From: Cacajao melanocephalus
Lineage: Eukaryota > Chordata > Mammalia > Primates > Pitheciidae
NCBI GenBank assembly: GCA_963573385.1
Contig: CAUYLG010061887.1
Coordinates: 1 to 64,000, forward strand
DNA: 64,000 nucleotides
Direction of reading: 5' to 3'
The number at the start of each line of letters is the position of its first letter. The first letter of the stretch is position 1. Positions 15,264-27,320 of this stretch are shown piece by piece. The notes under the pieces are model-generated. The model ran no database searches and had not been told where the DNA came from. It saw only the letters and a program-made list of their open reading frames with translations. The position numbers and the translations under genes are program-made.

Positions 15264-16843
15264 TTTACTATCCCCAAGCAGAGAGGCTTAGGGGAGGGGC
15301 AGACATGCAGGACAGGGTACGCTTCGAAGTTTCCCAGCCACATTGCTTCCAAACATTTTATAAAAAGCGAAAACAAACATTCCTTACTGCTGCATCTATC
15401 TTCTGACGATGACAGCAGCTGACAGAGCTTGTCCACCCCAGCCGAGTTAGCATTCAATACATGGCTACAGGAGAGCGCCCCTCATCAGCAGGCTCCACCC
15501 CCAGGGCCCTGTACTCCAGACTGCTCCACACCCCTCTGCCCACCTCAGGCCAGTAAGGTCGAGGTGCACATGGACTGTTTCTCAGCCCTTCCCCCAGGGG
15601 GCCAGGGAAGACAAGGAATTGCTTGTCAGCTGTGACATGCAAGGAGTGGCAGGGAAGGGCAGAAGTAGGAAAAGCAGCAGCACAGCAAGCAGCAGGCCAC
15701 TTTCTGGGCACAGTTACTAAGGCACATGACCAGGGAGAGGCAGATCCTCAGGACCGGGCTGAAGTTGCCTGCAGTCACCCGGGGACTCAGTCTGTGCCTC
15801 TCAGCCTCCCCTCCATCACCACAAACCCAGAAAGGGGCAACCTGCCCAGACTGCCAGTGACCAGATGGGCACTCCATGGCATCTTAACAACTCTCCTGCC
15901 CCAGGCCCCTGTGGGCAGCAAGAAAGCCAGAGCTATGTGGGATAAAACCCAGGAGGCGGCATGCAACTTCTCCTTATACTCCAGGGAACCAGACAAAAGA
16001 CAAGGCCAGGAAGGCCAATGCTGGAAGCAGGAAGTGAGAACTTGCGTATTAGGAAGACAATCATTATCAGCCACTTTCCTTCTCTCCCTTGGGATCTTCT
16101 GGATGGTTCTTGGAAACTGTCAACTTAATGGGGCCAGGAGCCTATGCCTCTGGGCCAGATGGCTGGGTCCTGGGCCAGCTTGGGCATGATTTTCCAAATC
16201 TATCCTTGGCCAAGGATATGTGCCACCAGTGTCAACCCAGGGCAAGCCCAGGAACCACACTCTCACCCCAATTAGAGCCACTTCTGCCACTCCTGACTCA
16301 AGAGCTCTCACACTTGGATATGCTCCTGCAAAGGTCAGCAGGGGCGGCCCTCAAAGGAAATAGGCCAGACTCAGGCCTGGCCCCCTGTGTGGCAGGGGGC
16401 AGCAGTGCAGCCACTAAGGCTTGTGGATAGCAACAAGCCTGCATGACAGGGTAACTGGACAGGGTGGGGGAAAGGCACAAGTAAACACAGCAGCACTCAG
16501 GCCTACAGGTGCTGATGGGGGCTGCTGCCAAAGAGCTGGCTGGAGGGGACCCAGAGGCTTAGGAAAAGGGAGGGTTCAATCCAGCACAAATATGTCTTGA
16601 CAGATGGGATGGCTGGGCCAGGCAAAGAGCCAGCTCCTCCAGCTGTCCAACAGGCAGATGGCGAGAATCTTCCTTGAGTTTCCAGCAAGGTGGGCCTACA
16701 GGGCCCTCAGAGATACACAGATACACAGGTGGCAGCTCAGGTATCCAGGTAAGGTGGCTGGAGAGTACAGGGTGCTCAATCTCACAGGGAGAGGGAGGAA
16801 GGGCTGAGAGAACCTCACAGAGAGGAAAGGCTGGCCGCTGCCC

Positions 16844-16869
16844 TCATGCTTCTTTCAACAGTGGAATAT
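16844..16869 (-). CDS. SUSD6: SUSD6 terminal coding exon: last residues and stop
   Basis: Only 26 coding bases lie in the last exon. The acceptor reads cccgcag with AG at 16871-16870. The first two bases (AT) complete D253 begun in the previous exon; the frame continues IPLLKEA and stops at TGA (16846-16844). This matches the known C-terminus of SUSD6 and closes the frame across all four exons (198, 139, 419 and 26 nt) without a break. Joined to the preceding TD, the end reads DDIPLL, an acidic dileucine of the [DE]xxxL[LI] type used for AP-complex sorting to endosomes and lysosomes. The exon continues as a long 3' UTR. Confidence 0.93.
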
Positions 16870-18026
16870 CTGCGGGAAGACCAGAAGGAAAGCACACTGG
16901 TTACCTCGTGTGGGTCTCTGCAGTACTCTCAATGCCCCTGCAAATTAGGGGCTATCCCACCTAGCCCCTATTTAAAGAAAGTAAATGTCCCACTCTTTAG
17001 GAGTTTCTAGCTTATCTTTCCCACTGCCTATGTGAAAAACTTGGAATGTTCAGTCGCCATCCTCTCTGCCTTGGCTCTGTTGGTCCAGTCACTTCCCTTT
17101 CTCTCCTAATCCCACCCTATGAGGCTACAAAGCCCTGTTAAGTCCTACTGCCTCCTAAAGCCATCTGCCAGTTGTGACACTTTGGATAAATCACTTCCTG
17201 TTTTTGGTTTCAGCTTCTTCATATGCTAACAAGCAAGCTCTCACTTCCTAGGGTATTATAAGCCCCAAACAGCTCAGGCATGGCCTGCAAGGAACTCATT
17301 GACTTATGTGTCTTGTTTTCTGAACCCTTCATTTTGACAAAGATGCTACAATTCCTGGTTCTATTACTTCTTGAGTATAGGCTCCACCATCTTCCCAAAT
17401 GGCTGATATTCCACAGAGGAAGACAGCATATTTCATATTTCTCTGTATCACCCCGGAAACCTAAAGATGGGCTGTCAAAATGCTTGCTCAATACACAAAA
17501 CAAAGCTAGGTAGCATGGAAGAGGAGGACCCCACCTTGGCTCCTTGGAAGGATAAGGGCCATGATATACACTTAAACACATCTCACAATATGTGTCTGTG
17601 GAGTTACTGGCTTCCACATTCAAACCTGGGTCAACTATTTAATGGCTCCTATTTAATGGCCAACCAAGAAAAAGGAAGGCAAGCTGTTGATAACCAGGAA
17701 GCTCCATAAACTTGATGTGCCTTCAATAATTTCCAACTTCTTTGCTTCTGTGACCATGAATGGCCTCAGAATATCCAAACTATCAGAATTCACAGGCAAC
17801 AGTGAAAAGTCTCATTATAGAAAGCCCAAAGCCCTACTCAGAACTCTGAGGGTGAAATTCTATTTTTGTAGCTCTACTCAGTACTCTGAGGGTGAAATTC
17901 TAATACCCCAGGTACTATCTTTTTTTGCCAAAAATATACTAATTATTAGAGAGGCTCACAGTCCTTCCTCACTCCCAGCAAGGACCCTAAGCAGCTAAAA
18001 ATTCATGTTCAGCTCAGACCACTTAC
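16870..18026 (-). other. SUSD6: SUSD6 last intron
   Basis: An intron of 1,157 nt with GT donor at 18026-18025 and AG acceptor at 16871-16870. It contains no Alu. The one distinct feature is a 40-bp tandem duplication at 17831-17910; the rest looks like single-copy sequence. Confidence 0.9.
17831..17910 (-). repeat. 40-bp tandem duplication in SUSD6 intron
   Basis: Units 17831-17870 and 17871-17910 share ctactcag, actctgagggtgaaattcta and differ mainly in the last 8 bases. Confidence 0.93.
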
Positions 18027-18445
18027 CATCTGTGTACTCCTCCGACGTGAGGGATAAAAGGCTTTGTATGTCACTGTTCTCTGAATCTGCGGCTTCTTTG
18101 TGGCGGTTCCCTGAGCCGGCCACCCAGGAAGAGGTGGTTGCCTGATGCACCATCACAGTCTCTGAGCCCCGAGAGCCCCAGGCTTCACATAGTCCAGACT
18201 GGCCTGGGGCCTCATCCTCTCCACCTGCAGAAGAGCAGGCCCCCTGGTCCTGCGGCTGTTGCTCCCTTGGCACACTCCTCCCACTGGGCCCAGACCCTTC
18301 TGATAGCACAATCTGTACTCTGGGGTCAGCGGGTGGCACACAGTGACCAGAACTGCCATAAACAGCCTCCTCGTATGATGGTAGTGCAACCTGGACTCCA
18401 TCCACCATGATGGAGACCTGGTCCCCAGATACCCCCTGGTCACGC
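18027..18445 (-). CDS. SUSD6: SUSD6 coding exon: cytoplasmic tail
   Basis: This 419-nt exon supplies most of the intracellular tail (completion of R113, residues 114-252, first base of D253). The acceptor is actccag (AG at 18447-18446) and the donor is GTAAGT from 18026. The tail is low in hydrophobic residues and rich in Ser, Gly, Glu and Gln, so probably largely disordered. It carries LPSYEEAVYG at 134-143, an LPxY element of the kind that can bind WW domains of Nedd4-family ligases, which fits the reported link to WWP2. Further on is an acidic, serine-rich segment (SENSDIQSLLSLTSEEYTD, about 234-252). Compared with my memory of the 303-residue human protein, three residues are missing just after GNR near residue 230 and a few positions differ, so this may be a non-human primate allele; that comparison is from recall, not alignment. 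Confidence 0.95.
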
Positions 18446-18519
18446 CTGGAGTAAAAGAGGAAAAGACAAAGGATGAACTAGAATAAATGCACAGATTAAC
18501 AAGTATGATAATAATAATA

Positions 18520-18740
18520 ATAGCAGCAGCCACCATTTTTGAGCACTTACTATGTGCCAGGCAAAGCACTAAGAACTTTAAACACTTTATCACACTGGAT
18601 TCTCACCTGAGCCCTTTCAGGTAGGGATTCACCGAGAATACAAATGAGGCTCAGAGAAGTTAATTAACTTGCCCACAATCACAAAGCTGGTAAAGGATGG
18701 AGCTAGGATTTGAATCCAGTTCCATCACCCTCCAAAAATG
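18520..18740 (-). mobile_element. MIR
   Basis: Reverse MIR: gagcacttactatgtgccaggc, caaatgaggctcagagaagttaattaacttgcccacaatcac, ggatttgaatccag. It begins about 75 bp upstream of the tail exon. Confidence 0.85.
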
Positions 18741-18859
18741 GGGTAGACAGGCACCTGGCCCTCTGGTCCTGTGGAAAAACTAGGAGCCTAGAGACCTAGA
18801 AATAAAAGCATTCATTCAGCACAGCTAAGATAAGAAAGTGAGAGAATGATGGTGGCATA

Positions 18860-18960
18860 TATCTGTGAATAAACTAAAAACCACTTCACTGTACACATTA
18901 AATAGGTAAATTGTATGGTATGTGTAATATATTTCAATAAAGCTGTTTAAAAAAAAAACA
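18860..18960 (+). mobile_element. Old L1 3' terminus
   Basis: Resembles an old L1 end: ccacttcactgtacacatta, gtatggtatgtgtaatatatttcaataaagctg followed by A10. Confidence 0.55.
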
Positions 18961-19059
18961 GGGAAGTACTGTGGTCTTAAAAGTGGGATACTGGACTAGA
19001 AGTCACAAGAATTTTGTTCTGACTCAGCCATACTGCTTTTTTTTTTTTTACTTTGTCAA

Positions 19060-20400
<1,341 letters not shown>

Positions 20401-20447
20401 CTGTGAGGAGAGAAGCGGTAGAGGTTTTTGGAAGGACGGGAAAGTCT

Positions 20448-20715
20448 GATGGGAGCACTTTGGGAGGCTGAGGTAGGCAAGATTGCTTGAGACCAGGAGT
20501 TCAAGACTAGCCTGGGCAACATGGCAAAACTCATACCTAAAAAAAATACAAAAAAATTAGCTGAGCATGGTGGCACATGCCTGTGGTCGCAGCTACTAGG
20601 GAGGCTGAGGTGGGAGGATCACCTGAGCCCAGAGAAGTCGAGGCTGCAGTGGGCTGTAATCATGCTCCAGCCTGGGTAACATGAATGAGACCCTGTCTCA
20701 GAAAAAGAAAAAACA
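20448..20715 (+). mobile_element. 5'-truncated Alu
   Basis: Forward Alu lacking its first 40 or so bases; starts at gggagcactttgggaggctg and ends in an A-rich tail. Confidence 0.93.
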
Positions 20716-21456
20716 GAAAGCAGTGTGTACACTAGCATGTGCTTGACTTTTATTATTCAAAATGCTTTTTGGCTTAAAAAGTAATATATACACATAGTAC
20801 AAAATTTAAATGGGGTCTACAATGAAAACCAAATCTCCCCTCTACTCAAATGAAGCAAAACTAGCCAGTTACTTTTAACAAACTTACAAGTTAACTATAA
20901 GGGGGAAAACTCCTTAATTTAGATGAGATGCAGAACTAATCAGTTTGACTTTAGATGAAAATAACTGATTATTTCAAGTAAGCAATCCCTTTCAAATCCT
21001 CTTCATCCTATTAATAGCCTTTAAAAATAACTGCTAGCCTCTTCCCAAAAACAAAATAAAAGGAAGAAAATCACACATAGTACACAGAGATTAAATCTAG
21101 CCTAGTCCTTGTCTATAAATCCAAACTTGGAACATTTTACTGAATGCAGTTTACTTTGGCCCTTTATGTTTGTGAGTTAAAACAGTGACTGATGAAGGAC
21201 AGTAAAGATATGTAAAAAATGTTACACCTCAAGAGGGAATGAGGAACTGCCAGGAAGGACAAAGCAACTGCAGAAGCCACGATGGCCTGGAAGAAAAAGT
21301 CTATCATCAAGAATCCACTCAGGACCAGCACCATCAGCTCCGCCCTTCATGCTCCCCCGTCCCTAGACAACTTGTGGCTAAAGCACTATACTGGAAAAGG
21401 AAACTGATAAAGGCGGGCAAGAAAACCCACTTCCTCTGTTTCTCCTCAGTGTGGTG

Positions 21457-21631
21457 CAGTGGTTCTCAATCCTAGCTGCACAGAAAAATTCAGAAGCTTT
21501 TTATAAAAAGTGAACGCCAGGGTTCCATTCCAAACCAAATAAATTAGAATAGGAATGGAGGCTCAAGTGTTGATGTTTGTTTTTAACTCCCCCAGGTGCC
21601 TCTATATTGCAGTCAGGACTGGGAACCAGGA
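21457..21631 (+). mobile_element. hAT-Charlie miniature element
   Basis: Begins cagtggttctcaatcctagctgcac, the terminal inverted repeat and body of a MER5/MER20-group element; the 3' end is diverged. Confidence 0.65.
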
Positions 21632-21640
21632 GAACAGGAT

Positions 21641-21786
21641 AGTGGCTCACAAACTTAAGTGTTCATCGAATTACCTGGACAGCCTGTTAAACAGTATCAC
21701 TGGGCCTCACCCCTAGAGGTCATTTGGTTAGTCCTAATAAGTTCCATGATGCCGATACTGCTGGAACCACGCTTTGAGAACCACTG
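21641..21786 (+). mobile_element. hAT-Charlie miniature element (MER5-like)
   Basis: agtggctcacaaacttaagtg ... ctggaaccacgctttgagaaccactg; both ends carry the hAT terminal repeat, the right one intact. Confidence 0.75.
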
Positions 21787-21831
21787 GTGTACGGGAAATG
21801 ACATGGTTTTGGAATTGAACAGATTTCAGTA

Positions 21832-22130
21832 CTTTTTTTTTTTTTTTTAACGGGAATCTCACTCCGTTTCCCAGGCTGGAGCGCAGCAGTGCAATCTCAG
21901 CTCACTGCAACCTCCACCTCCTGGGTTCAAGCGATTCTCCTGCCTCAGTCTCTGAGTAGCTGGGACGACAAGCACCTGCCACCATGCCCAGCTAATTGTT
22001 TTGTATTTTTAGTAGAGACAGGGTTTTACCATGTTGGTGAGGCTGGTCTCAAACTCCTGACCTCAGGTGATCTGCCCACCTCGGCCTCCCAAAGTGCTAG
22101 GATTACAGATGTGAGCCACTGTGCCCCACC
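21832..22130 (-). mobile_element. Alu
   Basis: Reverse Alu with T-run at 21832-21849, ending gtgagccactgtgccccacc. Confidence 0.96.
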
Positions 22131-22285
22131 TCAGTTCTGAGCTCTGCTATCTAGAGGTATAACCCTGAGTGAATAACTTAACCTCTCTGAGCCTCAATTT
22201 CCTCATCTGCAGTGTTCCTATGAGGATTAAGATCATGTACACAAAGCAATAAGCACAATGGTAGGCACATCCAAGGTTTAACACA
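22131..22285 (+). mobile_element. MIR
   Basis: Forward MIR: ctctgctatctagaggta, cttaacctctctgagcctcaatttcctcatctgcagt, gcaataagcacaatggtaggcac. It lies about 140 bp past the donor of the transmembrane exon. Confidence 0.8.
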
Positions 22286-22424
22286 TGGCAGGGCCCTCCC
22301 CACTCCCTGAGCACACACAGACCTACAGAGTTTGGCAGGCCACCGGCAACCCTCCATCAAAGACTGGCCCCCATAGTAATGCCTGCACCTGCCTGTCTCA
22401 CAGCAGCACTGCCACTGGGCTTAC

Positions 22425-22563
22425 CTGCTATGATGGAAAGACTTCAGCTTTGGCTGCAGAAGGACAAACAGCACCACGAGGAGGAGAATGAGCGCCACGG
22501 AGCTGGCAGTAGAAGCCACTATAGAAAGCGTGGGGACCCCAAGTGATGTGTGGGTGTCTTTGT
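22425..22563 (-). CDS. SUSD6: SUSD6 coding exon: stalk and transmembrane segment
   Basis: This 139-nt exon lies between an acceptor (ttttgtag, AG at 22565-22564) and a GTAAGC donor starting at 22424. It completes D67 from the previous exon and ends two bases into R113, so it joins both neighbours in frame. It encodes a short polar stalk (KDTHTSLG), then a hydrophobic helix at about residues 79-102, rich in Leu and Val, ending with a basic stop-transfer run (QPKLKSFHHSRR, its last two residues completed by the next exon). This is the classic layout of a type I membrane anchor: ectodomain outside, basic residues inside. The preceding intron is 1,019 nt. No truncation or frameshift is seen. Confidence 0.94.
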
Positions 22564-23582
22564 CTACAAAAACAAGCCATCATCAGAAGGATTTTGTACC
22601 CAAATACACAAAACAGCTAATGGGCCCCACAGCTGATCTTGTCAAATGCCCCCTGAATGGTGCAATGTAGACATCCTGTGGTCAGGGTCATTTCAGGAAT
22701 AACAGCTTAGAATGACCTATGTGTATACACAGTCCTCCTGCAAAAGGACCATTTCCCTACCCTGTTTCCTAAATTAAAAATTCCATTCACTTCCAATCTT
22801 TGAGGTCCATCTGACACATAAACTCATTTAACACTAGAGATTTTACCTTCATAAACCACTTGGATACCATCCTCAAAAGCAAGTTTATAAACATCGACCA
22901 TTTAACTGGGTACATCATTCCACCATCTTAAGTTCTACCTATGTTCTCCCCAAGTGGCAGGATTAATTTATAGAAGCTGGGCTGTAATAAAACCTTATCC
23001 TAAGATCCACAGCTTTAGTTATAAATCTCAGGTTGGTTCCCACCCATTTCTGGGGTGTCATGGGTTAAACATGCTCTGGTCTTGAAGCCTGAGTGGGAAG
23101 CACAAAGATGGTCATATGACACACACTTTCCTGCAAGCAGCTGGATTTTCCTGTCACGCAAGACAGGAGGAAGCAGGAAGGTGAGAGGTCTTTTGTCCAG
23201 ATAGACTGTAGCTTCATTCAAGGAAAAATGAAATGGAAGAGACACTAGAGAAGGTATTAGCATTATGCTCACCATGACAGCAGAATATGGTCAAGGGTCA
23301 CCAACACTTGGCCAGGCAAACAAGAGATCTTAAACATCAAAGGAGCTTTACAGAGCAGGGCAGATGCCTCAGTGGCTCAGTGAAATGTCATAGGACATGC
23401 AACAGCAACCTCAAGCATCTTCCACAAAGACATGAAGTCCCAAGGAAGGGAGGCTGCAGAGCATCAAGTGGGGCTGGGCTGCACCACAGCAAAGGGTGCT
23501 CTGGAGGAAGCATGTACTGCGTCCTGTGAGTTAACAGAAAGCAGAACCCCAGCAGCATCCCTTTCTCATCTGCCAGACTGAC
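22564..23582 (-). other. SUSD6: SUSD6 intron between sushi and transmembrane exons
   Basis: A 1,019-nt intron with a GTCAGT donor and a ttttgtag acceptor. I see no recognisable repeat or motif; it looks like single-copy sequence. Confidence 0.9.
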
Positions 23583-23780
23583 CCTCGTTGAGACGGCAGC
23601 TAATCTCCATGGCTGGTTTCCACTCGCCATTCTTACACGTCAGGTATTTGTAATCGCCCTTCAACATGTAGCCTTCAGCACACAGGTATTCGATGACACT
23701 GCCCGCCGTCAGGGAGTCTCTGCAGGGCCGGGGGTGGCAGATGTAGCCACCATTCTCTGGCTCCGGTGGTAGGGGGCACA
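23583..23780 (-). CDS. SUSD6: SUSD6 coding exon: sushi (CCP) ectodomain
   Basis: This internal exon (198 nt) encodes nearly the whole extracellular domain of SUSD6, a single-pass type I membrane protein. It follows an acceptor (tttgcag at 23787-23781) and ends before a GTCAGT donor at 23582. Counting the split valine as residue 1, it gives residues 1-66 plus one base of D67. The frame shows a sushi module with cysteines at 2, 15, 20, 34, 49 and 62 and the typical tryptophan at 54 (GEWKP). Six cysteines rather than four suggest an extra disulfide. The stretch from CPLPPEPENGGYIC matches the SUSD6 sequence I remember. In published work on the human protein (established knowledge), SUSD6 is p53-inducible and acts with TMEM127 and the ubiquitin ligase WWP2 to lower surface MHC class I. 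The signal-peptide exon is not in the window. Identification is strong; SUSD4 is the nearest alternative but does not fit the tail. Confidence 0.95.
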
Positions 23781-24234
23781 CTGCAAAGACGGGGAGAGAG
23801 CAGGGGCACAGTGGTGAGGTATCCAGTAGGTGATGCAGCTCTGAAAACCTCCAGAGGAAACACACAAGCAGCAAAGAACCCTTTCCTTGGAGGAGCTGTT
23901 AACCAAACCCTGGAAATGCAGATTGCCACTGACAGAGGGAAAATATGCTGGCAACAGTGGAAATCTGGCTGGTTGCAATGTTTCCCCCTTCTTCCCCACC
24001 ATGCCTTAAGATAATTCCATCCATAACTGAACAGCAGACTCTAAAGTCTTGAACCTATAGAGATCTAGATATAATACAGTTTTAATAAAGCCTGTATTAT
24101 TTAATAAAGCCTGTAACACACACAATAAATCAGAGTGAAAGGAGGTAAAAGTTGGCCTGTTTCCACTACCATGTGCATCTTCCATTCTCTGACTATAGTA
24201 GTCAATGGCACCACCTGTCTCTATCCCATAATGA

Positions 24235-24440
24235 ATCCCACATTTTCCACTGATACACAGACTGTCCTATCTTATTTGTCCTGAAAACTCTGTGAGACAG
24301 TCATCGTTACTGTCCTTTGAAGATGAAGACACTGAGGGTCACAAAAGTTAAGTGACTTTCAGCCAAGCTTACAGCAGGGTAAACAGCAGGCTTGGGATCA
24401 CAGTTCAATCTTCTGTGCTCTTTCCACCAGCAGACACTGC
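24235..24440 (-). mobile_element. MIR
   Basis: Reverse MIR: aactctgtgagacagtcatcg, gaagatgaagacactgagggtcacaaaagttaagtgac. Confidence 0.6.
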
Positions 24441-25800
24441 TTCTATCCCATGAGCTGCATGGCCTTTAAAGGGTGTGGGTGTCAAGGTTACCACCCCTTT
24501 GCTCTCTTCAAACTGGTCAGTTAAGGAGATGGCAGGCAGTGCCTAGGTGTGGTAGGAGCTGATAAGTTGCAGTAATGGTAAGTCAGAGGATCTGGAAGGT
24601 CTGAGTGGCCGTGAGGAAGAAAAGGACAGCTTCTGATTCCACTATGGATAGACACTGCAGAACTGAAGCCCTCAGGGAGTGGACTGCTTGGGTATTACCA
24701 GCCAAAACAGTAAAAGTAGGGGCACAAAAGAATCACTGTTTGGAAGGCTGGGCTGGGGCAGAATGGCCAGGCACTCATGAATGTAGGAAAGATCGAAAGT
24801 TTTCCAAAGGAAATTCAATTTTTGCTGACTAATACCCTGCCCCCAACCTGAATATCACAAGGACATCTGTATGAGAATAAGAACGGTCGTTTTCTTTTTC
24901 TCATTTCCTCTAACAGGCCTACAGTGACTGGGAGTGCCTGACTGTCTAAGGCAAGGCACTTTCTCATCCACAAGATGGGCAGCCCTCACAGCCTCTCTCA
25001 CCCATGCCACTTCTTTCCAATCTACAAATGGCTGTTAAGCAAGGTGACCGACAGCCAGGCTAGAGAGTGGATACCAAATGAAAAAGAGATGATGGCTCCC
25101 TACCCTCAAGTTGCTTATCACTTGAGATAAGGAAAAAAGGCACCCTTTTTTTCTTCTTTTTTCAGGTGATGTCACTAAAGAAAATATGCCATTTAAAAAA
25201 GCTATTAATGAAACAAAACTGGGGAGATGCCACAGGAATCTAGAGAAGTCTGGCAGCTTCTCTGAAACCGGGAGATAAGCCCCAATAAGTCCACCTCAGT
25301 CCCCTCTAAGGACCCAACTTGTCCCTATTCTCCTCGACCACCAGGGTCTCGAGCAAGAGGAAGACAGACACCTACACTCCTTCTGGTGCTCTTTAAACTT
25401 TGGCCAAGTAGTTCAGAGCGCTGGCCAGCCAGATTTCCAAAGAAACCTCCCTAAACTGCTTTAGGCTTTATACTTTCCCTCTTTTGTTCAGGGCAGCAGG
25501 CCTGCCACAGATCTCCCTGACTTACTCCCTGGCTCTCCTTGCACTGTGTCTAATTGATTCATTTCCTCAGTGTAATTAATGCTAAGCACCCCAGGGCAGC
25601 TCCTGAAAGCAGGCAGGACCCACACGTAAGTCCAATGTCCTGGGAAGGATAGTCACAGGGGAAGTGCTGCTCATTCTAAAGTCACTCCTGCTTTCCTGGG
25701 TATCTCCTTCCATAAAACCCACATCTCCACAGAATCTTTGAGTGGGACCCTGGAGGTCATCTAGCACTCATTTAAAAAAAAAGTGAGGCCTGCAAAGAAG
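24441..25800. other. Intron stretch without recognised elements
   Basis: Apparently single-copy; no Alu, exon or motif recognised. Confidence 0.5.
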
Positions 25801-25803
25801 TGA

Positions 25804-25925
25804 GTTGCAATTCAATTTAATTTCAATTCAACTAATACTTATTGATTCTGAATAGGGGGTCACTGTGCTAAGCTCTGTAAAAGGATAAAAATATAAGCAA
25901 CTCAGGTCCTTGTTGCCAAATAGGG
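25804..25925 (-). mobile_element. L2 3' end
   Basis: Reverse L2: attcaactaatacttattgattctga, gtcactgtgctaagctctgtaaaagg, aactcaggtccttgttgcc. Confidence 0.65.
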
Positions 25926-26079
25926 ATACGACCATTAAGTGCACACAGATATTTAAAAAATCATTTTCTTTATGGCTCTGGTTTAAGGACATTTTCTCTA
26001 CTCTGAGGTTATAAACATACTCTCCAGTGTTTTCTTATAATGTTTTAGGGATTAGGTTTTTGTTATTTAAAACACTTTT

Positions 26080-26275
26080 ACCAAAAACAAAACAAAACAA
26101 ACGAATGGGAAATATAAATGGTGTAAAATTTAAAAAGGGTGCACAGTGAAAAGCAAGCCTTTCTCCCGTCCCCTAGTCACTTGGTTCCTCTCTCCAGAGG
26201 CACTGCACCAGTTTCTACTGCATTCTTCCAAAGATACTCTATACACAGATTTATTCTAACACATGTCAAATAATG
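26080..26275 (+). mobile_element. Old L1-like fragment
   Basis: Resembles old L1 3' sequence: gtgtaaaatttaaaaagggtgcacagtgaaaagcaagcctttctcccgtcccctagtcac. Orientation uncertain. Confidence 0.45.
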
Positions 26276-26279
26276 TGAT

Positions 26280-26740
26280 TTGTGCCACAAGAGAGGAAGT
26301 TCAAACCAGGAATGAGGGAGCCTAGGAAAGGATCTCTGAGGAAGCAGCATTTCAGACCGGGCTTCACTTCATCAAGAAGGGAGGTGGCAGTTTGAAGTAA
26401 ATGCACTGAAGTGGGAAAATTTAGGTTAAGCTCAGAAAACAGCAAGTAGCCCAGTTTGGCTGGGTTGAATAATTTTTTAAAAGTCCAAAAAAATAACATG
26501 AAGAGTGATGAAACCATCTTGTAGAGGACCTTGCTTGCAAAAGGAGATATTTATAATTATAGTCAAAGAAAAGGGGGAGCCACTGAAGGCTCTTGAGAAG
26601 GGTAGCATTATAAGAGAAGCAACTTTATAATTTGATATAAGATGGAGAGACCCCTTAGATGATGTCAATATTATAGCAATCCTAGTATTGATACAGGAGC
26701 TAGAAATAAATTATTCAGGCAGATAGTGCGGGTAAGAGAG
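26280..26740 (-). mobile_element. L2-like fragment
   Basis: Resembles the antisense of a common old L2-type repeat: ggatctctgaggaagcagcatttcagaccggg, ggagccactgaaggctcttgagaagggtagca. Family assignment tentative. Confidence 0.4.
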
Positions 26741-26756
26741 TCCTTTTTAACAAAAG

Positions 26757-27320
26757 GGGTTAAAGGTTTCCGTTTTAAGGAAAAGCAGCCTCAAGATCAT
26801 TTCTTTTCTAACAAAGACCAGGCTGAAAAAATCGAGCTACAGACATAGATAAGCAAGCTGGAAGCTTGCACAGGTGAATGCCAGCAGCTGTGCCAATAGA
26901 AAAGGGCTACCTGGCAGCCAGGTATGTTCAATGTGGAGGCTCCATCTTTCCTGTTTCTTGTCATCACGTGTACAGTAAGGACGAGGCAATATGATGCCCA
27001 CCAGGTAGAGAACCCATCTGCACAATAAAAGATTCGGGTGGGATGGCCAGCTTCTTTTAAACTATGGCACACCTGTTCCAACCAATCTTTCGTCCCCTAT
27101 GTAAATGAGACACTGCCTCAGGCTCATCTATAAAACCTTCATTTCACTGCAGAAGTGGCAACCATTTTCTCCAAGATTTCTCTCTGGGCAAAGAACTCTT
27201 CTATTTCTTTTGCCTATTAAACTTCCACTCTTAACCTCACTCTGGTGTGTCCACATCCTAATTTTCCTTGGCTGTGGGACAACGAACCTCAGGTATTACC
27301 CCAGACAACAACCCACTTCA
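26757..27320 (+). mobile_element. Class I ERV solo LTR
   Basis: LTR-like unit: ggctgaaaaaatcgagctacag, ggaagcttgcacaggtgaatgccagcagctg, a catctataaaacc TATA-like region, gcctattaaacttccactcttaacctc and aggtattaccccagacaac. No gag, pol or env sequence is attached. Family not resolved by eye. Confidence 0.65.

Larger units (their letters stand above)
12705..16843 (-). other. SUSD6: SUSD6 3' untranslated region
   Basis: The stretch below the stop codon has no open frame continuing the protein and no Alu or other clear transposon for about 4 kb, in contrast to the dense repeats on both sides. Its lower end looks like an mRNA 3' end: on the minus strand there are TGTA motifs, a TGTATATA Pumilio-type element and an ATTAAA poly(A) signal at 12725-12720. 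Cleavage near 12705 is inferred from signal position. A canonical AATAAA at 15263-15258 could give a shorter form. An (AAAC)-rich patch on the plus strand occurs at 13997-14040. Open frames antisense to this region (for example 15623-16189) show no family resemblance. Confidence 0.7.

Noticed and set aside
15623..16189. 188-codon plus-strand open frame
   Set aside because: It is antisense to the SUSD6 3' UTR, in GC-rich DNA where long frames are expected by chance, and shows no domain.
18138..18410. 90-codon plus-strand frame opposite the SUSD6 tail exon
   Set aside because: A shadow of the real exon on the other strand.
18520..18740. tRNA-like A and B box motifs in MIR copies
   Set aside because: These are the tRNA-derived heads of dead SINEs; no intact tRNA cloverleaf was found.
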